Assembly: GCA_025935655.1 (NCBI GenBank)
Contig: JAICUV010000038.1
Span: 1-18,815 of the forward strand
Direction: 5' to 3'
Source: Chloroflexota bacterium
Lineage (GTDB): Bacteria; Chloroflexota; Limnocylindria; Limnocylindrales; CSP1-4
Length of the DNA: 18,815 nucleotides
This document shows, piece by piece, positions 5,479 through 12,234 of this stretch. The notes under the pieces are model-generated. The model made no database searches, was not told the DNA's origin, and saw only the letters and a program-made list of their open reading frames with translations. A program made the position numbers and the translations under genes. Each line of letters opens with the position of its first letter. The stretch's first letter is position 1.

Positions 5479-7146
5479 ATGACCGCACTGCCTCGACCCT
5501 TCCGCCGCCTCCTCGGCCGGTCCTCCCAGCCGACCGGGGAGGCCGTCGTCCCGGTCACGGCGCCGGTCGTGCCCGAGCCGGCGGGCGTCGCCGTCGACAT
5601 CCCCGAGACGGACTCGCTGTTCGCGTACCTGCAGTCCGCGCCCGGTCCCGTCGACCTGACGCGCCTGGAGCTCGCCTCCCCCGCGCTGGACCAGCTGCGC
5701 GCCGCGGGCGTCGCCCTGGTCGTGCCGCTGGTCACCCAAGGCGAGCTGATCGGGACGCTGAACCTCGGTCCGCGCCTGTCCGAGCAGGACTACTCCACCG
5801 ACGACCGGCGGCTCCTGGCGACGCTCGCCGCCCAGGCCGCGCCGGCCATCCGCGTCGCGCAGCTCGTCCGGGAGCAGGCGGCCGAGGCCGCCGAGCGCGA
5901 GCGCTACGAGCAGGAGCTCAAGGTCGCGCAGCTCATCCAGCAGCAGTTCCTGCCGCGCGAGCTCCCCAACCTGCGCGAGTGGCAGATCGCCGCGTACTAC
6001 GGCCCCGCGCGCGTCGTCGGCGGCGACTTCTACGACTTCATCGACCTCGGCGAGGGCCGGATCGGCGTCGTCGTGGGCGACGTGACCGACAAGGGCGTCC
6101 CGGCGGCGCTGGTCATGGCGCGGACGCACTCGATCATGCGCGCCGAGGCGCCACGGCTCGTCGAGCCGGGCAAGGTCCTCGCCCGCGCCAACGAGCTGCT
6201 CGCGCCGGAGATGCCTGCGCGGATGTTCGTCACCTGCCTCTACGGCGTCCTGGAGCCGGACACCGGCCGCTTCGTGTTCGCGAACGCGGGCCACAACCTG
6301 CCCTACGTGCGCACGGCGAACGGCGTCATCGAGCTGCGCGCCACCGGCCTCCCGCTGGGCCTCATGCCCGACATCACCTACGAGGAGACCGAGGGCTTCG
6401 TGGGCCAGGGCGACGCGATGCTGCTGTACTCGGACGGGATGGTCGAGCAGCACGGGCCCGGTCGCGAGATGTACGGCTTCCCGCGCCTGCGCGAGGCGAT
6501 GGCGACGGACGACGCCGGCAGCGCGCTCCTGGACCGCCTGCTCGACGGGCTCCACGCCTTCACCGGCCCCGGTGTCGAGCAGGAGGACGACATCACGCTC
6601 GTCACCCTGCGCCGGTCGATGGGCGTGTCCGACGAGCCCGGCGGGTCGGACTGGCCGGGCGTCCCGCTCACCCGCGACGACACGGTCGCCGAGGCCCTCC
6701 CCGCCGACGCCGAGCCGCTGCTCGCGTTCACGATCGAGGGGGCGATCGGCAACGAGCGGGCCGCGATGCAGCGGGTCGCCGAGGCGGTGCTGCCGCTGGG
6801 CCTCGAACCCGCGCGCCTGGAACGCCTCAAGACCGCGGTCGCGGAGACCGTGATGAACGCCATCGAGTACGGCTCGCAGGGCAACCCTGCGGTCCCGGTC
6901 GACGTCCGCGTGGACGCCGACGCCGAGGCGATCCGCGTCCGGGTCACGGACCGGGCGCTCTCGGGACCCGTCCCGGACGCCGAGATGCCGGACCTGGACG
7001 CGAAGCTCGAGGGCACCCAGAAGCCGCGCGGCTGGGGGCTGTTCCTGATCCGCCACATGGTCGACGGGATGGATGTCCACGCCGCCGACGGCCTGCAGAC
7101 CGTGACCCTGACCCTCACTCGCACGCCCCAAGGAGGTGCGTCATGA
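5479..7146 (+). CDS. GAF-PP2C (SpoIIE-type) phosphatase fused to HATPase anti-sigma kinase domain
   Basis: A 555-aa cytosolic protein; residues are counted from the upstream ATG at 5470. Residues about 48-135 match the later part of a GAF domain (LVVPLVTQGELIGTLNLG, YSTDDRRLLATLAAQAAP), followed by a charged helical linker (134-165). The PP2C/SpoIIE domain spans about 170-382, with GGDFYDF (184-190), GDVTDKGVPAALVMA (203-217), ANAGHNLPYV (271-280), LLYSDGMVEQ (318-327) and EQEDDITLVTL (370-380); these carry the metal-binding aspartates. Residues 415-552 form an RsbW/SpoIIAB-like HATPase domain with N-box ETVMNAIEYG (459-468) and G2 box RGWGLFLI (520-527). The usual glycine-rich G1 motif reads DRALSG (494-499), so ATP binding or kinase activity may be weakened. 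This combines RsbU-like and RsbW-like functions: dephosphorylating and phosphorylating STAS partners, which are encoded immediately downstream with a 4-base overlap. Confidence 0.9.
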   Translation: MTALPRPFRRLLGRSSQPTGEAVVPVTAPVVPEPAGVAVDIPETDSLFAYLQSAPGPVDLTRLELASPALDQLRAAGVALVVPLVTQGELIGTLNLGPRLSEQDYSTDDRRLLATLAAQAAPAIRVAQLVREQAAEAAERERYEQELKVAQLIQQQFLPRELPNLREWQIAAYYGPARVVGGDFYDFIDLGEGRIGVVVGDVTDKGVPAALVMARTHSIMRAEAPRLVEPGKVLARANELLAPEMPARMFVTCLYGVLEPDTGRFVFANAGHNLPYVRTANGVIELRATGLPLGLMPDITYEETEGFVGQGDAMLLYSDGMVEQHGPGREMYGFPRLREAMATDDAGSALLDRLLDGLHAFTGPGVEQEDDITLVTLRRSMGVSDEPGGSDWPGVPLTRDDTVAEALPADAEPLLAFTIEGAIGNERAAMQRVAEAVLPLGLEPARLERLKTAVAETVMNAIEYGSQGNPAVPVDVRVDADAEAIRVRVTDRALSGPVPDAEMPDLDAKLEGTQKPRGWGLFLIRHMVDGMDVHAADGLQTVTLTLTRTPQGGAS

Positions 7147-7502
7147 CCGATCGGCTTGCCGTGGAGGTCGTGACCACGACCCCTGGCGAGGCGCGCCTCG
7201 CGATGCGCGGCGATGTCGACATCGCGGCCGACGAGGTGCTCGCCGCGGCGTACGCCGACGCCGCCGCGGCCGACGCCACCCGCGTGATCCTCGACTTCGG
7301 GGCCGTGGACTACATCAACTCGACGGGCATCGCGCTCATCGTCCGACTGCTGGCCGAGGCACGCCGCGACCACCGCGACGTCGTCGCGCTCGGCCTGTCA
7401 GACCACTACCGCGAGATCTTCCGGATCACGCGCCTGTCCGACTACCTCACGATCGCCGACCCTCAGCCGGCGACAACCGCTCCCCAGGAGGCAGCCCGAT
7501 GA
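7143..7502 (+). CDS. STAS-domain anti-sigma factor antagonist (first)
   Basis: A 119-aa single-domain protein of the SpoIIAA/RsbV type. The core VILDFGAVDYINSTGIALIVRLL (48-70) holds the expected phosphoryl-acceptor serine S60 in NSTG; the later helix reads GLSDHYREIFRITRLSDYLTI. Known family members bind the anti-sigma kinase when unphosphorylated and are released when phosphorylated. Here the likely partner is the fusion protein encoded just upstream. The ATG at 7143 overlaps that gene's stop (ATGA) and is preceded by a strong Shine-Dalgarno, AGGAGG at 7131-7136. The downstream sigma factor or other target is not in the window. Confidence 0.9.
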   Translation: MTDRLAVEVVTTTPGEARLAMRGDVDIAADEVLAAAYADAAAADATRVILDFGAVDYINSTGIALIVRLLAEARRDHRDVVALGLSDHYREIFRITRLSDYLTIADPQPATTAPQEAAR

Positions 7503-7840
7503 CCGACACAACCGTGGACGTCACCCGCGAGGGCCCGACGGCGATCCTGCGGATCCACGGCGAGATCACCGGCGGCAGCGAGCCGCCGATCATGGCTGCC
7601 TACGCGGATGCCGGGGACGCGAAGTCGATCGTCCTGGACTTCACCCAGCTCGACTACATGAATTCGGGCGGCATCGGCCTGCTGGTGACGCTGCTCGTGC
7701 GCACCCAGCGCGCCGGCCAGAAGCTGCTTGCCGTGGGCCTCACGGACCACTACCGCCAGATCCTCGCCCTGACCCGCCTCGACGAGGCGATCGCGATCCA
7801 CGACGACGAGACCGCCGCCCTGGCCGCCGCGTCCGCCTGA
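7499..7840 (+). CDS. STAS-domain anti-sigma factor antagonist (second)
   Basis: A 113-aa paralogue of the preceding protein, with the same layout: IVLDFTQLDYMNSGGIGLLVTLL (44-66), acceptor serine S56 in NSGG, and GLTDHYRQILALTRLDEAIAI. NSGG in place of NSTG and a shorter C-terminus distinguish it. The ATG at 7499 overlaps the previous stop by 4 bases with AGGAGG at 7486-7491 and a 7-base spacer, so the two are made in a coupled fashion. Two STAS proteins served by one phosphatase/kinase suggest either two outputs or one working and one competing substrate; the sequence does not decide between these. Confidence 0.9.
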   Translation: MTDTTVDVTREGPTAILRIHGEITGGSEPPIMAAYADAGDAKSIVLDFTQLDYMNSGGIGLLVTLLVRTQRAGQKLLAVGLTDHYRQILALTRLDEAIAIHDDETAALAAASA

Positions 7841-7897
7841 TCACCCGCGGCCGCGAGCTGCGGTCGCCGGCGCACCCACAGCACGGAGAACTCTCCC

Positions 7898-8641
7898 ATG
7901 ACGACGCCGCATCCCCGCGCGCCCCGCGACCAGGATTCATGGGCACGCCCCGTCGATCGCCTCACGACGACCGCGAGGACATCGGGCCAGGACACCGTCA
8001 CCGGCAAGCGCGTCGCGGGCCCCGTCCAGGGCTTCGGCCAGATGTGGCAGAAGACGTTCGCGATCCGCGTGCCGGGGGACGACCACTCGCCGGAGTCGGT
8101 GATCGCCCACTGGAAGGAGGGCTTCCCCACCTTCTGGCCCAAGGGGTCGACGTTCTACGCACCGCTGGCCGGGATCTCGCCCGGCGAGGTGGCGCTGCTC
8201 GAGGTGCCGCCCGTCCCGGGGTCGCCGATCAAGATGTCGACCGGCGTCATGGTGATCTACGCCGACCGGGAGTCGTTCACGTTCATGACCCCGGAGGGGC
8301 ACGCGCTCGCGGCCTGGATCACGTTCTCCGCCTACCGCGACGGCGACGACATCGTCGCCCAGGCGCAGGCCCTGGAGCGGACGAGCGACCCGCTCATCGA
8401 GCTCAGCTACCTGTTCGGCGCCAATCGCGCCAACGACGCGTTCTGGGAGCGCACGCTGGCGAACCTCGCGACGTCCCTGGGCGTCACGAACCCGAACGTC
8501 GAGACCACCAAGGTGTGCGTCGACAAGCGCCGCCAGTGGAAGTACGCGGGTAACGTGCGTCACAGTGCGGCCGTGCACATGGCCGTCGGGACCGTCACGG
8601 CACCCGTGCGATGGGTCCGGCGGCGACGGATCGCCAGCTAG
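7898..8641 (+). CDS. Conserved hypothetical protein, possibly SRPBCC/START-like fold, 247 aa
   Basis: The start at ATG 7898 is supported by GGAG at 7885-7888. The soluble product has a disordered N-terminus (1-35), then alternating segments: GFGQMWQKTFAIRVPG, VIAHWKEGFPTFWPKGSTFY, ISPGEVALLEVPP, GVMVIYADRESFTFMTPEGH, WITFSAYRDGDDIVAQAQ, TSDPLIELSYLFGANRAND and FWERTLANLATSLGV. The layout, with a ligand-lining GH-x-W-x-TF strand and a long terminal helix, suggests an SRPBCC-like hydrophobic-ligand fold related in style to DUF1990. I cannot name a function. The C-terminus is basic (VRWVRRRRIAS). It lies 57 bases after the STAS pair and 31 bases before the FAD oxidoreductase, all on one strand, so it may belong with either. 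Confidence 0.7.
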   Translation: MTTPHPRAPRDQDSWARPVDRLTTTARTSGQDTVTGKRVAGPVQGFGQMWQKTFAIRVPGDDHSPESVIAHWKEGFPTFWPKGSTFYAPLAGISPGEVALLEVPPVPGSPIKMSTGVMVIYADRESFTFMTPEGHALAAWITFSAYRDGDDIVAQAQALERTSDPLIELSYLFGANRANDAFWERTLANLATSLGVTNPNVETTKVCVDKRRQWKYAGNVRHSAAVHMAVGTVTAPVRWVRRRRIAS

Positions 8642-8672
8642 CGAGGCGCAGCCAGATCGTGTCCGCGTCCCC

Positions 8673-10109
8673 ATGACGCCCTCGCTCGACGCCATCGTCG
8701 TGGGGGCGGGCCCCAACGGGCTCGCTGCCGCGATCGAGCTCGCCCGGGCCGGGCGGGCCGTGCGCATCTACGAGGCCGCCGACAGCGTGGGGGGCGGCGT
8801 GCGCTCCGCGGCACTGACGCTGCCCGGGTTCGTCCACGACCCGTGCGCCTCGGTCCATCCGCTCAGCCTGGCGTCGCCCGCGTTCCGGGACCTCGGGCTC
8901 GAGCGCCACGGGCTCGAGTGGATCCACCCCGACGCACCCGTCGCGCACGCGTTCGCGCCCGGGCGGAGCGTCGTGCTGCCGCGGGATCTCGACGGGGACG
9001 CGCTCGAGGCGGCCCTCGGCCGCGACGCGGACGGCTGGCGCCGGCTCTTCGGCGCCCTGGCGCGGGAGTGGGAGCGGCTCGTGCCGATGCTCCTCTCGCC
9101 GGTGATCCGGGTGCCGCGCCACCCGCTGCTCATGGCCCGCTTCGGCCTGCCCGGGGTGCTCCCCGCCCAGGACCTCGCCCGGCTGGCGTTCCGCGAGCCC
9201 GCGACCCGCGCGCTGTTCGCGGGCATGGCCGCGCACTCGATGCTGCCGCTCCATGCCCCGCTCAGCGCATCGTTCGGGCTGGTGCTGGGGCTGCTGGCGC
9301 ACGCGGTGGGCTGGCCCGTGGCGAAGGGCGGCAGCGGCTCGATCGCCGCCGCGCTCGAGGCGGAGGCGCGCGGGCTGGGCGTCGAGATCGAGACCGGACA
9401 CCGGGTCGACTCGCTGGGCGACCTGCCGGCGGCCCGTGCCTACCTGCTCGACGTCACGCCGCGCCAGGTGCTCGCGATCGCGGGCGACAGGCTGCCGTCG
9501 GGCTACCGCCGGCAGCTCGAGGGCTTCCGCTACGGCCCCGGCGTGTTCAAGATCGACTGGGCGCTGGACGGGCCGATCCCCTGGGCGGACCCGGCGACCG
9601 CGCGAGCGGCCACCGTCCACCTCGGCGGGACCATGCGCGAGATCGCCGCGTCGGAAGTGGCCGTGGGCCGGGGACGGATCGCGGACGTCCCGTTCGTGCT
9701 CCTCGTGCAGCCCACGATCGCGGACCCGTCGCGGGCGCCCGAGGGCAAGCACGTCGCGTGGGCGTACTGCCATGTCCCCAACGGCTCGACCGAGGACATG
9801 ACCGCGGCAATCGAGGCCCAGGTCGAGCGCTTCGCGCCCGGGTTCCGGGACCTCGTGCTGGCGCGCGCCGTCAAGGACGCCCCGGCGATGGAGTCGTACG
9901 ACGCCAACTACGTGGGCGGCGACATCAACGGCGGGCTGGCCGACTGGCGGCAGCTCCTGTTCCGCCCGGTCGTGCGCTGGAACCCGTACACGACGCCGGA
10001 CCCGGCGATCTTCCTGTGCTCCTCGTCCACGCCGCCCGGCGGAGGCGTGCACGGCATGGGCGGCCGGCACGCCGCCCGCGCCGCTCGCGGGCGGCTCGGT
10101 CGCAGATGA
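8673..10109 (+). CDS. FAD-dependent oxidoreductase, phytoene desaturase/PYROXD2-like
   Basis: A 478-aa flavoprotein. The N-terminal Rossmann motif is AIVVGAGPNGLAAAIELARAG (GxGxxG at 11-16), followed by the basic-acidic strand end RIYEAADSVGGG and PGFVHDPCASVHPLS. The C-terminal FAD-closing motif is TPPGGGVHGMGGRHAARAA. These features and the length fit the NAD(P)/FAD-dependent oxidoreductase group containing phytoene desaturase relatives and PYROXD2; the substrate is not predictable. No other carotenoid or lipid gene lies nearby. ATG 8673 is chosen because homology starts at once (DAIVVGAG); the in-frame sequence before it looks non-coding, and no clear Shine-Dalgarno is seen. The stop overlaps the start of the next membrane-sensor gene (ATGA), implying coupled translation. 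Confidence 0.85.
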   Translation: MTPSLDAIVVGAGPNGLAAAIELARAGRAVRIYEAADSVGGGVRSAALTLPGFVHDPCASVHPLSLASPAFRDLGLERHGLEWIHPDAPVAHAFAPGRSVVLPRDLDGDALEAALGRDADGWRRLFGALAREWERLVPMLLSPVIRVPRHPLLMARFGLPGVLPAQDLARLAFREPATRALFAGMAAHSMLPLHAPLSASFGLVLGLLAHAVGWPVAKGGSGSIAAALEAEARGLGVEIETGHRVDSLGDLPAARAYLLDVTPRQVLAIAGDRLPSGYRRQLEGFRYGPGVFKIDWALDGPIPWADPATARAATVHLGGTMREIAASEVAVGRGRIADVPFVLLVQPTIADPSRAPEGKHVAWAYCHVPNGSTEDMTAAIEAQVERFAPGFRDLVLARAVKDAPAMESYDANYVGGDINGGLADWRQLLFRPVVRWNPYTTPDPAIFLCSSSTPPGGGVHGMGGRHAARAARGRLGRR

Positions 10110-11320
10110 CGGTCGCCGCCGTGACCACCGCTCGTGCGTCCCGACGGCACCGCGTGGCGTCGGCGCTAGCGCTCGCGGCCGCGGGCGCGCTGCTCGTCGC
10201 GGCGGTCGTCCTGACCGATGCGGGCGGCGTGCTGCTGGTGCTCTCCTACGGGCTGCCCGGGGTGGTCCTCGCGCTCCGCCGACCGGGCCAGCCCATCGCC
10301 TGGCTGCTGCTCCTGATGGCGCTCGGCCTGCTCCTGGGCACGACGAGCGTGACGGCACCGCTCGACCAGCTCCTCACGGGACGTGCCGACGCCCGGGGCG
10401 AGTTCACGGCCTGGGCCAACGGCGTCGGCTGGGTGTTCGTGTTCGCCGGATTCCTGGGTCTCTCGCTCACCTTCCCGACCGGCTCCCTGCCGACCGGCCG
10501 CTGGCGCAGCGTCTCGATGGTCGTCGGAGGGCTGTTCGCGGTGATCGCCGGGGCGATCATGTTCGGCCCCGTCGTCAACGTCACGGTGCCCGGGGCGCCG
10601 GTCGGGGTCGACGTGCCCAACCCGTACGCACTGCGGCCGTTCGCAACGCTGACCCTGCCGCCGAACGTGCTCCTGTGGACCGCCCTGTTCATCCTCGACC
10701 TGGTGGGGCTCGTGTCGCTGTTGACGCGGTTCCGCCGCTCGGCCGGCCTCGAGCGGCTCCAGTACCGGTGGCTGGCGTGGGCCGTGCTGCTCGTCGCCGT
10801 GGCGAACGTCCTGTGGGTGATCGTGACCACCATCCTGCGGGTCGAGGACGCGCTGCTCGCAGCGGTCATCGTGGCCATCTCCTACCCCGCGATCCCGGTC
10901 GCGGTCGTGATCGCGGTGCTTCGCTACCGGCTGTACGACATCGACCGCCTCGTGAGCCGCACGCTCGGCTGGGGCATCGCGACGGCCGCGATCGTCGTGC
11001 TGTTCGTCGGCGCCGTCCTCGCGCTCCAGGCGGCGCTGTCCAGCGTCACGCAGAGCGGGACCCTGGCGGTCGCGGCGTCCACGCTGCTGGCGTTCGCGAT
11101 CTTCCAGCCGATGCGCCGGCGGGTCCAGGCGCTCGTCGACCGGCGCTTCGACCGGCCGCGCCTCGAGGCCGAGCGCATCCTCGCCGGCCACGGCGAGCGG
11201 CTGCGCCACGAGACGGACCTCGAGCGGATCGAGGTGGGCGTGCTGGACACCGTGTCGGAGACGCTCCGTCCGACGTCCGCGGCCGTGTGGATCCGGGGCG
11301 CCGCGGGAAGCCGCTCGTGA
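10106..11320 (+). CDS. ComP-like multi-pass membrane sensor protein without kinase domain (paralogue 5)
   Basis: A 404-aa intact family member with about ten hydrophobic segments. Motifs: PIAWLLLL (63-70), LTFPTGSLPTGRWR (121-134), NPYALRPF (172-179), RFRRSAGLERLQYRWL (208-223), VLRYRLYDIDRLVSRTLGW (271-289), FQPMRRRVQALVDRRFDR (333-350) and a terminal AVWIRGAAGSRS. As in the other copies, the protein stops where a GAF or kinase domain would begin. It is separated from the main cluster by three genes and overlaps the FAD oxidoreductase by 4 bases, so it may report on or recruit that enzyme. The true start at ATG 10106 is taken because the frame upstream lies wholly inside the oxidoreductase. 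Confidence 0.85.
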   Translation: MTVAAVTTARASRRHRVASALALAAAGALLVAAVVLTDAGGVLLVLSYGLPGVVLALRRPGQPIAWLLLLMALGLLLGTTSVTAPLDQLLTGRADARGEFTAWANGVGWVFVFAGFLGLSLTFPTGSLPTGRWRSVSMVVGGLFAVIAGAIMFGPVVNVTVPGAPVGVDVPNPYALRPFATLTLPPNVLLWTALFILDLVGLVSLLTRFRRSAGLERLQYRWLAWAVLLVAVANVLWVIVTTILRVEDALLAAVIVAISYPAIPVAVVIAVLRYRLYDIDRLVSRTLGWGIATAAIVVLFVGAVLALQAALSSVTQSGTLAVAASTLLAFAIFQPMRRRVQALVDRRFDRPRLEAERILAGHGERLRHETDLERIEVGVLDTVSETLRPTSAAVWIRGAAGSRS

Positions 11321-11398
11321 CGCTCTACGTGTCGAGGTGGCGGCCGGCCCGAGCGTGTTGGGTTGACGGTCCGACGACGTCATCGCTGGCGACGACCG

Positions 11399-11423
11399 CC
11401 TGACCTCGCGTCGCGACCTCAGG
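11399..11423. terminator. Palindrome between convergent genes, possible bidirectional terminator
   Basis: The symmetric sequence reads CCTGA-CC-TCGCG-T-CGCGA-CC-TCAGG: an outer 5-base stem and inner 5-base stem separated by a symmetric CC/CC mismatch. It lies between the plus-strand gene ending at 11320 and the minus-strand gene whose stop it overlaps. There is no T-tract, so intrinsic termination is uncertain. Confidence 0.3.
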
Positions 11424-11766
11424 AAACGCAGAATTCGTTGCCCTCGGGGTCTGCCATCACGGTCCAGGTGAGGCTGCCCAGCGATCGCTCCGCGATGACC
11501 GTCGCGCCCAGCCCCGTGAGGCGGACGACCTCGTCCGCCATGGACTCGGACCGGAAGTCGAGGTGGACCCGGTTCTTGACGATCTTGGGCTCCGGGACCT
11601 TCTGGAACAGGATCGGCGGGCGGCCGGGCTCCCTGTCCCGCGGCGCGAGGCCCACGTACTGCTCGTTGACCTCCTGGCGCTCGTAGTCCAGGGCGGCCTG
11701 CCAGAAGTCGACGACCGCCCCGTGCTCCGCACAGTCGATCACCACCTCGCCCACGCGCAGGGTCAT
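11419..11766 (-). CDS. VOC-fold (glyoxalase/bleomycin-resistance-like) protein
   Basis: A 115-aa single VOC module. The N-terminal strand-helix MTLRVGEVVIDCAEHGAVVDFWQAAL, the central KNRVHLDFRSESMADEVVRL and the closing WTVMADPEGNEFCVS are typical of the glyoxalase-like group, with His in RVHLDF and Glu in EGNEF at the usual metal-site positions. Members include lyases, dioxygenases and drug-binding proteins; the reaction here is unknown. Start ATG 11766 has a strong Shine-Dalgarno (GAGGAGG) four to five bases upstream on the minus strand. It is convergent with the membrane sensor and separated from the R3H operon by the palindrome-rich region, so it probably has its own promoter there. Confidence 0.85.
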   Translation of the reverse strand: MTLRVGEVVIDCAEHGAVVDFWQAALDYERQEVNEQYVGLAPRDREPGRPPILFQKVPEPKIVKNRVHLDFRSESMADEVVRLTGLGATVIAERSLGSLTWTVMADPEGNEFCVS

Positions 11767-12234
11767 CGGTCCTCCTCGTGTTGTTGGTGTGTCTATCGGC
11801 CGACCAGCGGTCGGGGTTCATCCTGGGGCCAAGTCGGCTCCCCCATGTCGGCGGCGGCGTGGCTCGTCGGCCGTCGGGTGAACGATCCGTGCGCCGGGCG
11901 GCATGGCCCGTTCGCCCGGCGAGCTATCCATGCGGCCGGAGCCCGCTCACGCGACGGATGCTCCGTCGCACGACTCGTACGTGCGTCGCGACGCACCGAT
12001 CGTTCGCCGGGCGAATGGCGCGCGCCCGCTGCAGAACCTTGCTCGCCCAGCGAGCGTTGCGCCCGACCGAGGCCACGATCCGCTCGCCCGATGGGCGGCT
12101 CGTTGCACCTGGCCGCCCTGGCGCCATGTATCGCTCGCGTGGCGGGCAGGTCTCGGCACGCGGCGGGCCGACCGCTCGCCGGGCGAGCACGCGACGCGTG
12201 CCACAAGCCGCGACGCTAACCACGAGCCGCAGCC
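11767..12234. repeat. Non-coding region packed with short palindromes
   Basis: No gene with the local codon pattern is seen, although several frames stay open because of high GC. Palindromes I can locate: CCGACC-AGC-GGTCGG (11800-11814); GTTCGCC-CGGCGAGC (11910-11924); GCGACGGA-TGC-TCCGTCGC (11951-11969); perfect 16-mer GTGCGTCGCGACGCAC (11981-11996); TTCGCC-G-GGCGAA (12003-12015); GCTCGC-CCA-GCGAGC (12041-12055); degenerate GCTCGCCCGATGGGCGG (from 12082); degenerate GCTCGCGTGGCGGGC (from 12132); GCTCGCC-G-GGCGAGC (12174-12188); CACGCG-A-CGCGTG (12188-12200). Several share the core CGCCSGGCG, and successive elements at 11910, 11951, 12002, 12041, 12081, 12132 and 12174 lie about 40-50 bases apart. 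The spacers differ, so this is not a CRISPR array. It may be a cluster of protein-binding palindromes, a dispersed REP-like repeat, or a structured RNA. Confidence 0.65.

Noticed and set aside
4891..7131. A 746-codon open frame on the minus strand
   Set aside because: It is the antisense shadow of the phosphatase gene and the membrane fragment before it. The translation is rich in Arg, His, Asp and Gly repeats without any domain, whereas the plus strand encodes clear PP2C and HATPase motifs.
8549..8566. A further TAACGT motif copy
   Set aside because: It shares only the TAACGT core, lies well inside a coding region and lacks the CC-RR-ACG half.
8595..10358. A 587-codon minus-strand frame opposite the FAD oxidoreductase
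   Set aside because: It is antisense to a well-supported flavoprotein and shows only biased Arg/Pro/Gly composition.
11800..12200. CRISPR array
   Set aside because: The elements are short, variable palindromes without a constant 24-37 base repeat, and no cas gene is present.
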